From: Gadus chalcogrammus
Taxonomy: Eukaryota; Chordata; Actinopteri; Gadiformes; Gadidae
NCBI RefSeq assembly: GCF_026213295.1
Contig: NC_079420.1
Location: 15,739,189-15,803,188 of the forward strand
Length of the DNA stretch: 64,000 nucleotides
Direction: 5' to 3'
Shown: positions 38,180 to 53,100 of the stretch, piece by piece
Numbering within the stretch: the first letter of the stretch is position 1
How the letters are laid out: each line of letters opens with the position of its first letter
Notes under the pieces: model-generated
What the model was told of the DNA's origin: nothing
Database searches by the model: none
The model's input: only the letters and a program-made list of their open reading frames with translations
Made by a program: the position numbers and the translations under genes

Positions 38180-41100
38180 TGTGTGTGCGCATGTATGGAG
38201 TGTTCATGTGTGTGTGTGTGTGTGTATGGCGTGTATATGTGTGCGCGGGCGCATGTGTGTGTGTGTGCGTGTGTGTCTCCTACAGCCTCAGCCTCTCCAG
38301 CAGTGGACAGCGCGTCGTCCGCTGCCCTCCCAGCCTCCAGCGCCTGCTCTCGGTTCAGGTCGGTCTTGTTCTTCAGGGCCCCTATCTCCCCCAGCAGCTC
38401 CCCGGGGGGCCGACCGCTCATCAGAGCCCCCTCGGCATCGTCCAGCTTCTGCTGCACCTGGAGGAGATCAACACACACCGACATATACATGTTGGTGGAG
38501 GGGGGACGGGGAGGCAGTGAATGGCTGGGAGATGTGTGGATAGGTGGATGATGGATCGACGGATGATGAATGGAGTTTTAGATGAATGGATGATGGGTGA
38601 ATGGGTGATGGATGGATAGGTGGATGATGAATGGTCGAGTTATAGATGAATGGATGATGGGTGAATGGGTGATGGATGGATAGGTGGATGATGAATGGTT
38701 GAGTTATAGATGAATGGATGATGGGTGAATGGGTTATGGGTGGATGGATGGATAGGTGGAGGATGAATGGCTGAGTTTTAGATGAATGGGTGATGGATGG
38801 GTGGATGGATGGATAGGTGGAAGATGAATGACTGGCTGATGTATAGGTTGGTGGATGGATGAATAAATGGCTGGGAAGAATAATGGATCAATCAATCAGA
38901 AAAACGCTAACCCAAAAATAAGGCCCATGAATCCTGGTGGACGTATAGAGGTGGTGAGGTAGTTACATTAGTGATCTGGTCCTTGATCATGTCTGTGGCG
39001 TTGGTGGCGTCCTCCAGGTCGTTGTTGGCCGTGTCCTGGGCCCGTTCTGCCGCGTAGAGCGCCTCGGTGATGTGCGTCACATCTATGTTTTTACTTTTAT
39101 CTCTAATGAAAAAGAACATTTCAATATTATTGGCCAAAAAATACTCATACTCATTAAGCAATTATAAGAATCAGACTAATTATATATGTATTCTCTGTGC
39201 TATCTAAACAAAAAGCTAATAACTAGTAAGCTAGGGATATCATTGGCTCACTTCCAACCTGCTGATCGAGGATCACCGCCATTATATTCAAGCTCCAATA
39301 AACGTTGATTTATATGGTTACGCTAGTGATCAGAAATCTAGATTGACTAGTAGCGCTGTCCACATTCTAAACGTCAGTACTTGAGTTGGAGAGCTTGTTG
39401 GAGCAGGTCCTGGGCTATCTTGGTCTGCTCTTCCAACCAGCTCAGGTCCTTCTTCAGGTCGGGGGTGTTTGAGACTAGATCTTTGATGTCTTTGATCAGG
39501 GAGCGGATCTGGTCGGGGGTACCAGGCAGCTGTATGTTCAACACGGCCTGGGCCATCTTCTCGATGTCGTCGGGGGACACCATCTCATCTGGAGAATGAG
39601 GGGGAATCAAACGATATAAGCCTGGGTTTCCCATATGGACTATAGTGCTGGGCCTATATTTGGTGAGGGGTTACCGTGTGTTAGGTATTATATAAACATG
39701 TCTGTTGAAACATTCAGTCCTTCTCCAGTGCTTTTCACTGTTCTCTTAGCTACCCTCAATGTCAAACAGAAATCCATGAAAATAACTTTGTGCTATGTGC
39801 CATGTTTCACCTGCTGCAGCCAGGCATCAGACAGGCCCTACCTTAAAGTTTAGTGAAAATAATGACCACGGTCTTGGACTCTGTGAATTTATGTAGATGT
39901 ATGTATATGTATACAAACACTGTATATGTAATAGTGTTAGGGTTATGCTGACTCATGCTCCCCATAACTTGAGGTCAATCACATATAATATTATTTTTTA
40001 TATTTTATTTCGCTATTTTCACGCTGGGGTTGATAAGTTACCGGACTACTCGCGGAGCGATAAGAAAGACACGAACAAACATCACTAATTTTCGTTTTCC
40101 ACGTTTATGTTTTAAAAATGTCCATTTGAATAGCTTTTATGCATGATTACATGCAATTGACAGACATTGTTGATCTTGGCAGGTATCAGTTTATTATTAG
40201 ATGATTATTACCTTGCACATGTTTAAATGTGAACCTGTGTATTATTTGAATATCTTAGTATTGAATGCAAAATAACAAGGTGCATTTATACATGGCACTA
40301 TAGGACCATTTTAATATAAAACACCATTTTATACATTTTATAGTAGGGGGTCCCCGCTCCACCTCTCCATCAGTTTGGGGGTCCTTGGCCAGGAGAACAT
40401 TGAAGACCTCTGCTTTACATGATCTGCCCACACTCACCCCTCAGGTAGACCTGGACCAGTCTCAACAGATCCTTGGCTTTCTGTTTCTCTCTCTCCACGT
40501 CCTCCTTCTTGTTGTTGATGCGGTCCTGCAGCTTATCCGAGAGGTCCAGCGTTTCTAGGGCCACCTTCTTAGTTGCGTTGGTCTACCAAGATAGAGGGAC
40601 AGAGAATAGCACAATGTCCTCAGAGCTTTTAAACTGGCCTGATTGACCCAGTGGCTCATCCCTGGGGGGAAGGGGATTCAGCAGAAGTGTCAGTCTTTAA
40701 TTATTTCCAAATGAATTACAGTATGTAATTGAAAATATATATTTAATAGAAGCTGACCACGCTTTTGAAGTAAATATGTATAGTGATGGCCTTAAAGTGA
40801 TTAATTTATATATTTTAGGCGACTTTTAATGCCGTGGGTCTGTTAAAGCAGATCATTTGATATACGTTGCTGATATTATTCATGACCCCTCCAGAAAATC
40901 CTCAACCATTTTTGTGGTTGCAATGAGAACTGCACTCTTGTCTGTAGCTAAGTTGGAGAATAATTGAATAGGGTTCACATTCATTTCCCCCACCCACCCC
41001 ATGCCCCTGAAATCGATCAAGCTACATATAGATGCTTTCAAAAATGGTTGAAGTGCCTCACTTGGAAATGATGAAGCAACACTCGATAGACTTACTTCAA

Positions 41101-44100
41101 TCTACTGGCAAGCCACGGTTGAGCACTCAATGTCACATTAAGAGCAATCCCTCAAATGGTACTCTTGACTGCTCTATATCCACAGACCAGCTATAATATA
41201 CAATTCAATTATTAAGTCCTGCTTCCGTCCAAATCAACTCTGAGTAAATTCAGATTCAGCCCATTAAAGAACAGGACCCCATGAAACCCTTCACCTTCCG
41301 GCTGGGAGTCCAACAAAACGAGCGCAAACGTGATGGCCTCATCCAGACTACGAAGGTGTGAGGTACCTTTCTCCTGCTGGCCTCCAGTTGATCCTTCAGC
41401 GTGCCGATGGCGGTCTCTGCCTCCGCCGCCTTCTTCTTTGCGTCCAGACTCAGCGGAAGGCTCCCGTTACAGGACGGACCGCCACAGAGCTTTGTCCCCC
41501 AGAAGGTGCTGCAGAGTGCCCCGCCGCACTTAGACTGTGCACATTCCCGGTGACCTGGTGCTCCGCAGATCTGTGTCGGCAGTAGGGGAGAGAAAATAAA
41601 AATTCTGGGTCAAAATATGAACATTGCTTTTTTTAAAATAGCAATGACAAATATCGTCGCGAATTATGAATAAAATAAATATAAATATATATATATATAT
41701 ATATAAAGGTGTGCATGAATGAATAATTAATCAACACGTCCATGAATACATCAATAAATCCCTAACCAATGAATCCACACTGACCTTCTCATTGAGCGTG
41801 ACCACGTCCAGTGCGTTGACCTTGTCCACCAGCTGGGACAGGTTCCCCTTGGCGCCACAGTTGGCCCCGAGGCCCTTCAGGGCCTGCCGTGTGTTCATGG
41901 AGTCCTCCACAGCCGCATTGGCGTCGTGCACCTTCTTCTCCTCTGCCATGAAGTCCTTGTGGAGCTTCCTAATCTCATCCAGGAGCTCTGAAGGGGGAGA
42001 GAAGGATGGGTCAGAGGTTTGATGATGGGGTAAGGGAGTGTAATCCTGGGTGAAACAAAGTCTTTTCGTGAGTCTGCTACAACATGAGCATGCAACAGAT
42101 ATTGAACCGATTCATTTCCATTTTAATCCTGGATTTGCGCACAAAGAGGGGTTCAGTATTTTGCTTGGACCTTCTACTTCCTCCGTGTCCACGTCAGGGT
42201 CGTCAGGGTTCTGGTCTCTCAGGCGCTGCAGCAGGTTATTGAAATCCTTCCGGATGTTGTCTATCTCCGTGTTGAGCAGCGGTGTCGTGTTGACCAAGAT
42301 TAAATTGGGATCGATGCTGTCTTTGAGCTGCCTGGTTAGAATCAAAAGAGTACAGAAACATATTTTTGGGTTATGACAAGACCAGAAAATGTAAAAGTTA
42401 AACGTTTTTTTTATGTGAGGTTTTATGATTCCAAAGTAGCAATCAAACAATCAGTTGGAAATGTGTCGACAATATCATCGACGCCACCAACTCCAAAGGA
42501 AAACTGAATGCAACTTTTTCAAGCCTACAGATGTTCAAGAGTGGCCTGGAGAACATCCTGAGAACGTGACCTCAACTTCTGCCTTTCTTCAAGGATCCGC
42601 ATGGACCTCCCTCATCCATTTCAGTACTGGCCTTGACACAAACTCTTTCAGAAAGGCAGCGTAACAAAACATGTGACGCCTTCACCGTGAGCTGCTCTGG
42701 ACACACGGGATAAAGAGGAACGGAGAAGACGTCTCATTCATCGAGAAACTCCGCTAGTACATAGTTCAGAACACTTATGGCTGTGCAAACTCTACTCCTG
42801 TTACCGTTAACGCTTTTTGCTTTTGCTTTTTGGTTGGCCCGTTTACGTCATCCCCTAAGACACAGTCCCTGATTGGCCCTGATTACATTGTAATTTCTGC
42901 AAATGCATGTAGGCGGCTGCAGGTCCAGACTGAGCCGTGTAATGAAACAGAATGTATCCATGTCGTCATGTATGACGAGTGAGCATTGAGATCGATATTT
43001 CAAAACAAATTGAAACTCATCAAATACAAAAAAAACCCTCCTCTGTTACCGGACATTGAGCCAAAGCCTCTCCACGTCCCCCAACACAGCGGGGGACCCC
43101 CCGGTCAGGTTGGCTAGCCGGTCCAAGCTGGACTCCATCTTGGTCATCCGCTGGCTCTGCCGCTCGTGGCCGGACTGGTTGCCTTGGCGAGGGATGAGCA
43201 CTTTCATCTTCTGCGAGGCCTTCTGGACCTCGCTGACGTTGAGGCGCCAGATCTCGTTGCACGCGTGGCAGGGGGCGCAGGCGGGGAAGGTCTGCTGGAA
43301 GCCCGGGGCGCACTCGTCGCAGAAGATGCCCGTCACCCCGACGCGGCACAGGCACTCGCCGGTGTCCGGGTCGCAGGCGGGCCGCTCCGAGCCCCCCAGG
43401 TCACAGTCACACGCTGAGGGGGGGGCACCAGGAGACGGGGTCAACACACGCAGTGTTTGAATAGAATAAACACGGTGTTTTAACCCCTCCCCCATACACT
43501 CAGGAGCATGTGATGAAGTCTTTGAACGTTGAGATGTACCTTTAAAAGTATTCAAATCAGGGAGAACATCTGTAAAGCTATGGGTGTATGTGTGTGTGTG
43601 TTTGTGTGCGTGTCAACATACATAGACACTGGAGGTCTGGATTCCCAAAGTGGTTTTCGCCACATTCATCGCACTGCCTTCCTCCGAACTCTGGACGGCA
43701 CACACACTGTCCTGTCACCTGGAGGCAGCAGAGGACAGTCAATTCCAGAACAGTCTACAACAAGCCGGGGTTCAGCTGTGTTCATGTTTGTGCTAACGAG
43801 GCTAGTTCTGAGGTTTCAAGCATGCATTTTAGTGACTTGCTTAAATATTTGGTTTCACTTCCAAAAAATTTGATTCATTAATCTGCAATGTTGATTTTGA
43901 AGGGAAATACATGGCAATTTCAGCGTGAAAATCCACGTTCAGAAGGCAAAACCCCTACGATGTTTCTTAGCCAGCCGATCCCTTCCAATGGGGATCTTAG
44001 ACTAGATCTGGGGCTGCGCTGCAGGATCAGTTAACCCAGTTGCTGGAACACACCGGAGTGGATATAACTTCCCGTCCCGGGACTACCAGTCCACCTCTGC

Positions 44101-47100
44101 TTATGGAATCACAGCGCAGTGTGGCCCAGCGTCCACACCTTGTTGCAGACGTTGTCCAGGGAGTTGGCCGGGTCACAGTTGCACGGCTGGCACCCTGAGG
44201 CCCCCCCGATGTTCCAGAAGCCGTCGGCACACTCGTCGCACAGCGCCCCGGTGGCGCCCGGGCGGCACGGGCACTGGCCGCTCTGTGGCTGGCAGAAGCA
44301 GGGGCTTCCCAGGGGGCACTTGGTCACCTCCGTCCCCCTCCGGTCACACGAGCACTCTGAGGACCAGGGGAGACACTGACCATGGTTAGAGATTCATCCC
44401 AATCCCAGGTGTCCCACATAACACTAGTCACCCGTCTGCTCTGTTTATGGGCAGAGGGGAGGCATGGTGCCGAGTGCGTTGATAGAACTCAGTTATCGTA
44501 TGAATACAATTATAGTAATATATTTATTATATATTAACAGTAGGTGTTATAGTATAGCCCAGCAGGTGAGTAGTGTAGCAGGTTTTTGTGTTTATTGTCA
44601 ATTTGCTTCACAAGCATAAAATGTGTGAAGATTATTGTGACGTGGTTCTCACACCGTACGTCATCAACATTAATACCATAAAGCAGTTACAAAAAGCTAA
44701 AACAGCTAAAACCAACCCATCCAGTCATGCAGCTTCAGCGGTTCAAGTGCCTCGCTCGGGCAACCGAGGACATTTGGACGGTCGGTGACTGACCCCCTTC
44801 ATCGTTTACCTTTGCAGCTGTGCTCCAGGGCGTCGCCGTAGTACCCGGGCCTGCACTCCTGGCAGTGCGCTCCCTGCGTGTGATGCAGGCAGCGGAGGCA
44901 CTCGCCGGTCACCCTGTCGCACGCGGCGCTGTCCTCTGGGTCGATGTTGTTGTTGCACAGACACTGTTCGCACAGGGCCCCGGGGGCCGCCAGGTCGCCA
45001 TAGAAACCGGCCGAACAGCTGTCACAGCGAGGACCTTTCGGGCGACACACATACACACACACAATATAATCGGGGTGGCGACTGGGGGTTTGTTAAACAG
45101 TTGGATATGTGGTCTATAAGCTGCCAATAGAACAGGCCTGGTGGGCCGGGACTAGGGATCCGATACAGCCCTTTAACTTATCTCAAGACTCTTCTTTATA
45201 GATAAGCTTTGACTGCGATACCTTCTGAATCTATATTTGGCCTCTTACTGTTATCACTGATATGGGTGCCAGCTATAAGCCTCTATTTATCTCTTTCTCC
45301 CTGTTACGACCCTCAAGTCTAGGAGATAGTGGGGAAACATGAGGCCAACTCAAACAGTACAGATTCTGGGTTTAGCCAGAAAACAAAAAGGTTTATTGTA
45401 ATAAAAAAAATAGAATCCAGTCCAAAAGAAGCTATTCATCATCAGGGTGAGCCTGGGCAAAATAATAAACATAACAGACTTACCTTAAAACAAAAAAAGT
45501 CACAAGTACACACACACAAGCACACACACACACACCTGTGTGTCCCTGTAGACAGTTGCAGATAAGACTGCCGGACTCTGGCTCTCGGTTGCAGAATGAT
45601 GCGAAGAATTTCCCGCTGCCAAGAATGTCTGGACAAGAGCAGGGCTCACAGGGCTCTCTGGAGACTGGGTCACCGTGGTAACCTTCCACACACCTGGGAG
45701 CAGGTAAAAGGGTCGGAATTCTGTCACTGAGGTTTGTTGATTCCCCTGCCTACTTACTGGGAGGGGCTCAATCTTGAACATTGCATCTTAAATATACATC
45801 TCAAAGTCAGTCTAATAAACTCAGTCTAGGAAAGACTCAGGACCGTAGGGGTGTGGTCTGAATTCCCGCCCCCCCACCCTCTTTGTTTCAGGTAGTTTGT
45901 ACCTCTTCAAAGTCTGAAACACTGTAGCTTCATCGTCGCGGTAATGTAGGCGAATGGTAATGGGTCACAGGCTAAACCAAGTATATGTACGGTAATTGTT
46001 TTAGTTGCAAGGCCATGTTACTGTACCATGATTGGTCACCCTTTACGCTAAGTAGCCAGGAGGGTTAACAGACTCAGACAATTATATTGGCTTGAAGGAA
46101 TAGAATACCAATAGCAACTAGGTGAGATTGCAATGGATTTGGTTGACCACCATTTTGCTGATGCTTAACACAGACCCGCCCAGACCAGACCACATCATTA
46201 GAGGTAAACAACAGACTTAGGGTGGGGGCGCTGACCTCTCACAGGAGTGTCCGGCAGAGTTCTCCCGGCACTGCAGACAGGAGCCGGTGTCCTGGTCGCA
46301 GAGCTCCGCCAGGCCGTTGCACTCGCAGGGCCGGCACAGCGGGAAGCCCCAGTAGCCCGGCCGGCAGCGGTCGCAGCTCCGGCCCGCCACCTCCGCCCGG
46401 CACGGGCACTGGCCTCTCACCTGGTCGCACAGCTCCGACAGGGCGCCGCGCTGGTCGCACGCACACGCTGGTCCACAGCCAGCAGGGGAGGATTGACTTT
46501 GTTTGAGTGTTTGTCAGAAAGGGTTTCACCTAGTGTCCTTCTTGACGGGGACCATCAATTAAAACACTGTACTAATATTTTTGCTGCTGGTGGAACGGGA
46601 AAAGCTCTGATGGATTTGTTCTGCTCTATGAGAGCAGGGGAAACGTAACGGATGTTTGGTTGGTTTATTCTTTTCAAATCGAAGCACACAATACAATTAG
46701 ATCACTTTAACTTTAAAAGCCTCGTAACTCATGACTGCAGCAGACTTTCTCCACTTTACACACTTTTATCAAAACCAGTTAGCCTCTAAGTCGCCTAGCT
46801 AGTTTACAGGAGCACAGTGTAGGCTTAGGTGGGATATTCAATATAAATAATACTTCAATCAATGCTTCAGTACCCAGATGTACTGATTACTAGTAAAGTG
46901 AAGTGTAACATACGTTCACAACCGCCTGGTCCGAATCCAAAGGTAAGGGGGGCGCAGGTCTCACAGCATCGACCAATCACGTTGGGCTTGCATTCACACA
47001 GACCCCCCACCTTACTGCAGGACTGGCCCACCGACCCGTGGATGTTACACCTGCAGGCTGGGGGCACAGGACTTCAGAATGGACGGGACGGAGACAAGGG

Positions 47101-50100
47101 CTTCAAGACAGCACGACAGCGTTTGCTTGGGAGCCATTGGACACATATGGTCAAAGAAGGGGGCTATGTTACCATAATGTGTTCAATGTCATTAACTTTG
47201 AGTGGTGCCAGTATGAAGTATTATGCATACGATCACAGTTATGGGTTCTATATCCTTAAAGCAAGGCACTGCTTTACATTGGTGGTTCAGGTTTCGAGTT
47301 CGGACCATCATCAATCCTTAAGAATAAAATAATCCTTCTACTGATCGGTCCTGAGATGGAGGAGCGGTCATTGTGCTGGGAGCTGGTGTCTGGTCGGGTG
47401 GTCCATCTCTTACCCACGGCTCCGTTGATGCGGGCCGACAGGCTCTTGACCAGCTCCTCACACACCTCCGGCCACTGCTCCTGCTGGCCCGCCTGCGCCG
47501 CCAGGTGGATACAGCGAAAGCGCCGGTAGGAATCCAGATCGCTCCGAGAACACAAGTCCTGGACAGACTCGATTCGGGGAATTAGACCCATCTGGGAGAA
47601 CAGGGAGGGATGTTTTCTATTGTCATTCTATTTAGTCATCAGTGACCAATGGCCGGTGCTCAACTGTGTATCTTTTTACCAATTTATTCACTCTAAGATG
47701 TATCATCCAAGCACTGATCATCTCACAGCCTCTTAGGTTATTCTTTGTTAACACATGTTTTCCCAGGACTTTTTTCTGAAAGAGTTCTTACAGAGTCAAT
47801 AAGGATGTGTGAGCTGAATTGGGGATTTGAGGTCTGCTCTTTCCTGAAGGTGATGTCCACAAAGTACCGCCCCCCTGCATTCAGGCACACGGGCTGATCC
47901 ACAATGGCGCTCCTGGAAAATGAAGGCAATCTTAGCATTCATCATTCTTTAAATGGATGCATTGCTTTTGTATTGCTGGTCGGAGAGGCAGGTTACTATA
48001 GCCAATATGAACTGAAGATTACTCTAAGCACCAGATACACTATGTCGGGTTTGCTATGAGCACTACCAGAATATCTTTGGAGGTTGGAAAGGAAACAGGA
48101 TATACCAAAGGAAAACAAAAGTCATGACAGAGAATCCAGTAGCATCTGTTCAAAACTAAAACAAACAAACTCTACTGTGCTACACAAGCCTGTTTTAAGG
48201 GAGGTATTCAGAGTCTTCCATGGGTCTCTAACCTGGAGTTCCCGGGAAGGCGGAGAGTTTTACTTTCTGTTGGGTCACTGGGGCAGACGCCGTCACCGGG
48301 CGACAAGGGAACAACGCTTATCGAGGCCAGCCAATCGTCTGGGGACTGCAGAGGAACATTTCAAATCATCCGTCTACAGGGATCAGCTGTGGGGTACCCT
48401 CCACGTGCGGCTGCTTCTGTACCTCTGACTCGTAGCGGACCACCAGCTGGTAGTCGAGGGAGCTGGGCAGGTTGTCGACGGTGAACCTCAGCCCCGCCCC
48501 ATCCCGGACCCTGACGAATCCCGGGCCCGTCCAGGTGACCTGCCTGTCTGCTGTCCTCTGGCGGGGGACAATCTGCAGGGGGCTCCCCGGTTCTAAAGAG
48601 ATGGTCCTCTGCTGGATGAAACCATGGTGAAACAATTTTTAAGTCATGTCAACTATTAGCTATGTTAAGTGTTTACCGGTGAAGTCCCCCATGTATCATG
48701 ATGCATGTAATGACACCGTCTGTGCGTCTTCATGATGAAGGCCTGCCCGCGTGACCGCCTACCTCTCCCTGTCTCCTCCTGCGGGCCTGCCTCTTGGTCT
48801 TCCGCACCAGGACCAGGCGGCCGTTGCTGTACTTGAAGTCGTAGCCCTGCTCCCGGAAGTACTTCTCACACTTAGGCAGAGCCGAGGGGTTGACCTGGGA
48901 AGAGGCCGCATTCCAACGCACACAAGTCATTATGGGTCCTCTTAGACTATGAAAAACATATCTAATGCAAAGACATTCTGTGTGCATGAAGCCATTTGGT
49001 GAAGGTTATGAGACAGAGGGAGACTTGGTGAGTGCTGCAAAAAGTAAGTCTTGTACATCATTGCAATGCGCCTAAGTGAATGCATTATGGACTGTCCTAA
49101 TGTGACATACCAAAGAAGAGGAACTTATGGCTTGTAACGGCCCAGCGAACTCGGCCTCATAGAGGAAGTAGTCTAGCGGGGGCAGGAAGTATCCATGGGC
49201 GGGATCATTGCACCTCCTCCCCGCCATGTTGGGCAAACATTCACATTTCCCATCTTCAGCAGAGCAGCTGTGTGAACAAACATCACAGCTATAGGTAGGG
49301 ACAGTCTCCGGGGGTGAAATACCCCGTAGAGACAATTTCAGAAAAACACATTATGGGCTGTATTGCAAAATGAAAGTCAGTATTCATATTTATAGTGACA
49401 TCTAGCGTTGATTTTGATTATCATCCTAAACACATGCTTTTACTAAAACCACATGTTATCACAAAATGTAAGCTCATGCTGAAAGTAGTTTCGGAATTAA
49501 AGTAATATCTTATGTAAAAACTAGGAAAAGGTCATGCATTGCTCGCTCAGTTTTGGAACACTACCACTAGATGGCGTTGGTTTTACATTCCCTCCAACTA
49601 CAAAGTGTTATCAATATGGTCAACATGGACATTTTTCAACAGTAAAGAGTTTGCAGACAATCAAACACCCAAACACACACACACACCCACACGCACACAC
49701 ACACACGCACACACACACACGCACACGTCCCAACCATCCAGGCACCCACACACCCACACCCACAAAACACACACACGCACACACACACTATGTTGTTCTA
49801 ACCGTTAATACGCAACATTAAAGGCAAAATAATTGTATGGCCGAGCAGACTCACCTGCTGCCTACTGCTCCTCCAGAGTCACAGTCACAGGGGGAACAGC
49901 GGTGAACAGTGTTCCCCAGACCCCAGTACCCTGGCTGTAGGGGTCACACACAGACACACACACACACGCTCAATGTGTTGGATTTAACAAGTGATTTTAT
50001 TATACTTTCACTCAGATTTAAAGTCAATTTAAATGCATATGAGTTTAAACTGACTTCCATCCATCCAAGAATAAGTCCTGTGACAGCTTGATTGTATATG

Positions 50101-53100
50101 ATGATGTTGCTCACCAGACATTCATCACAGTAGCGTCCAGTAGCCAGGGGTTCACACATACACTCTCCAGTCACCTGGTCGCACTGGTGGGCCGAGGGCA
50201 TGGTGCCCTGTGAGTTACACAGGCACACTGGGGAACACAGACACACAGAGACACACAATAGTCAAGTCACCATTACCACCATGAGGTGGTAGTGTGTCCC
50301 AGCATTCCTCAGAGTTCCTCAATCAATGTTTATATTGATCTTTTTAGATTGTTTGTTTGTTTATCGTCTTTCATCTTTCGACAGATTCCTAGCCAAAATG
50401 TGTTTATAAGAAACAAATATCTTATCAATAATTCAACTCTTCAATCAAAACAAACCTGAACCGAAAGGAGCTTTGGATCAACTTTGTTTACTTGATGGGT
50501 TATTATAATAATATTTATAATTATTATGGAATGGTATGAAGAGAAAATGGAATCAAATTGTTAACATGAATGCAGTCACAAGAATGTGTTCACATGACTG
50601 TGGTCCGATCACTGCAGTGAGGAGGTAGCCTACTCTGGCAGCCGGCGGGGTCGTCCTCTCGCAGGCCGTAGAAGCCATACTTGCAGCGGTCGCAGCGCTG
50701 GCCCTCAACGTTCTCCTTGCAGACACATTGTCCTGTGGCAGACTCACACAGGCCCCCACCCTGGGACCCCACTGGGTCACAGTCGCAGGCTGGGTAGGGG
50801 GGAGGGAGAACACTACAGTATACATTACATGATATAGAGGGGTATACTTTGCTTTAACTTTTAACAAATATCCTAATAAGAGTAGAATTGGGTTTGAATA
50901 CAATGTTACATTTCAAAGAAATATTAGAGCTTTTTGGGCATTTTCCTACTATAAAATCGATCATCTGATTAAAAATAAATTTGGCCTTTTGGGCAATTAA
51001 TTATGTAGAACTGCCGTAGCATACTGTACATGTACAGATATTACAAACCAATCATTGCATCTGATTACTTCCATAGAAACAGACCTTCAGATGCATGTAA
51101 GATAGAATGCTACTACAGACTAAAGTGGTCAAGGAGAAGGCGGACGTACGGATGCAGCCCCGCGGGTCCTCCAGGGCTTTGAAGGGGTCCTGGTACTGGT
51201 AGGGCCGGCACTGCTCACACCGCGGGCCCACGCGCTCGTTCCGACAGTCCACGCACACGCCTCCGCTCAGCCGCCCCGTGGCCTCGTAGCGGGCCGGGTC
51301 GAAGCGGCACTGCTCCGAGTGGCCGTGGCAGTTGCATCCTGGGAGGACCGGCCGCCAAGGGCGCCATTAGTGTTGAGATTCTCGGTTCTAAACCTGCACA
51401 ATGAAGCTTTTCTTAAGTGCAACTTTCGAGGCTTAAAAATAAACATTCAATTTCTAGTCTTTTTTACACGTAGTAAGTTTCAATAACTCCATACCATTGC
51501 AAACCGACATTCAAGCAGCAAAGATGAGACGTCGTTTTGTGGTGAGAACTGATAGAAAATCGATAACAACAATGCCGCCATTTTCTTTATTTTTTGTAAC
51601 CTACAATAAATAAAGCAGACTTCCAGTCAATGGAAAAATGGCTTCTCCCCACCGGCGATTGTTGTTGTTTACGATTTTCTATCAGTTCTCACCACACAAC
51701 GACGTCTCATCTTTGCTCCTTGAATGTCGATATGTAATGGTATGGAGTTATTGAAACTTACTACGTGTAAAAAAGACTAGAAATTGAATGTTTATTTTTC
51801 ATTGAATGTTTACATAAAGTTGCACCGGGTGCCTTTAAGGTTGAACTTAAGAATGAAACTGAAACTTTTCAATGCATCCAGGGAATGTTTCTCTACAAAT
51901 CTATTTTATTAAATTTATAAAACCACTGCAGGAAAATCTCAGACTGTAACTATGGTCGGTAAATGGTATAACTTTAACGGTAGCTTACACTACAGCTGTA
52001 ACAATGTCTTACTCCTGCAGGTGTGGGGTTCGTCGTCGCTGCCTGGCCGCCAGGGGGCGTCGTTGTAAAGGTCTTCGCACCTCTCGCAGTTGTCCCCTGC
52101 CGTGTTGTGTTGGCACACACACCGTCCATGTACCTGTGTGTTCATTCAACAGCATGTGGCCAGAGAAAACTAAATCAAATCAGCCAAGCTACTAAACAGC
52201 ACCACTCATATCTGACTGGGGTGTGCATGAAACCCTCCGGCAGGGTGCCTGATGGTTGATACGGCAGAACACAAACCCCATCCGACTTTGGAAAGAATTG
52301 CTTCTCTGGTCACTGTGTTTCTCAATAACATAATTCACCCAGGGAGACCTAAATTGATTGCATGATTGTGCTGTGTGTGTAACGCACGCGTTGATTTAAA
52401 ATGTCTATCATCCTGAGGAATATGCTACACTCCGACAATTAAAATATATTCTACCCTCTTCATGTTATACCACACTCACACCTGGTGGTTTAGTAGGGCT
52501 CTTTAATATTTTAAAATTGTATATAATATAATCCAATCCAATCCAATGTGACCTGAATTTAATATAAAGCTCAACTGAATCTGCTCTGAATCGAATCCTT
52601 AATTAAATTGACCCAATGTGATGATGATCCCGATAGAACATAATCAGATATAATCCCAGTAGAATCTGGTCTATAATTGTAATGAGGAGCGTCCTCCAGT
52701 AGTTAGCGGTTGGAGCGGCCCTACCATGCCGGGCTCGTTGAAGACGTCTCCCCGGCCGGCGTCGACGGGCCTGCACCTGCTGGCGTGGCCGTGGCAGAAG
52801 CAGCTGCCCCGCACCACCATGTCGTACAGGGCGTAGTAGTACTTGTCCTGGGGGTTCCTCCGCCGGCGGCCCAGCAGGGTGTCGCCCAGCGTGAACAGAC
52901 GGCTGAAGTTAACCCGGATGTTCGTCAAGGTGATCAGCTCTAGGGATTGTGGGAAATGTTATTTGTGATGAAGAAGATATTTGAGTATAATTCCTGAATG
53001 TTTCAGTTATTTTCATGAATGTTTCAGTTATTTTGTATATTTGATATTTATTTTATTCTTTGGTTTTATGAGTCTACTATCATTGTTGTTACCCCTCAAT

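Larger units (their letters stand above)
36690..42331 (-). other. lamb4: lamb4 coiled coil with beta-knob
   Basis: Charged heptad-rich helices. The beta-knob is in exon 41570-41367 ([10 protein letters not shown] ... C-G-G-P-S-C). The final exon ends [13 protein letters not shown]. Pairing with alpha and gamma chains is known for the family; the partners of beta-4 are poorly defined. Confidence 0.87.

Noticed and set aside
39093..39102. Alternative acceptor at 39094 for the lamb4 exon ending at 38967
   Set aside because: The acceptor after CATTAG (exon start 39102) has a proper pyrimidine tract and keeps phase; the other site has none.
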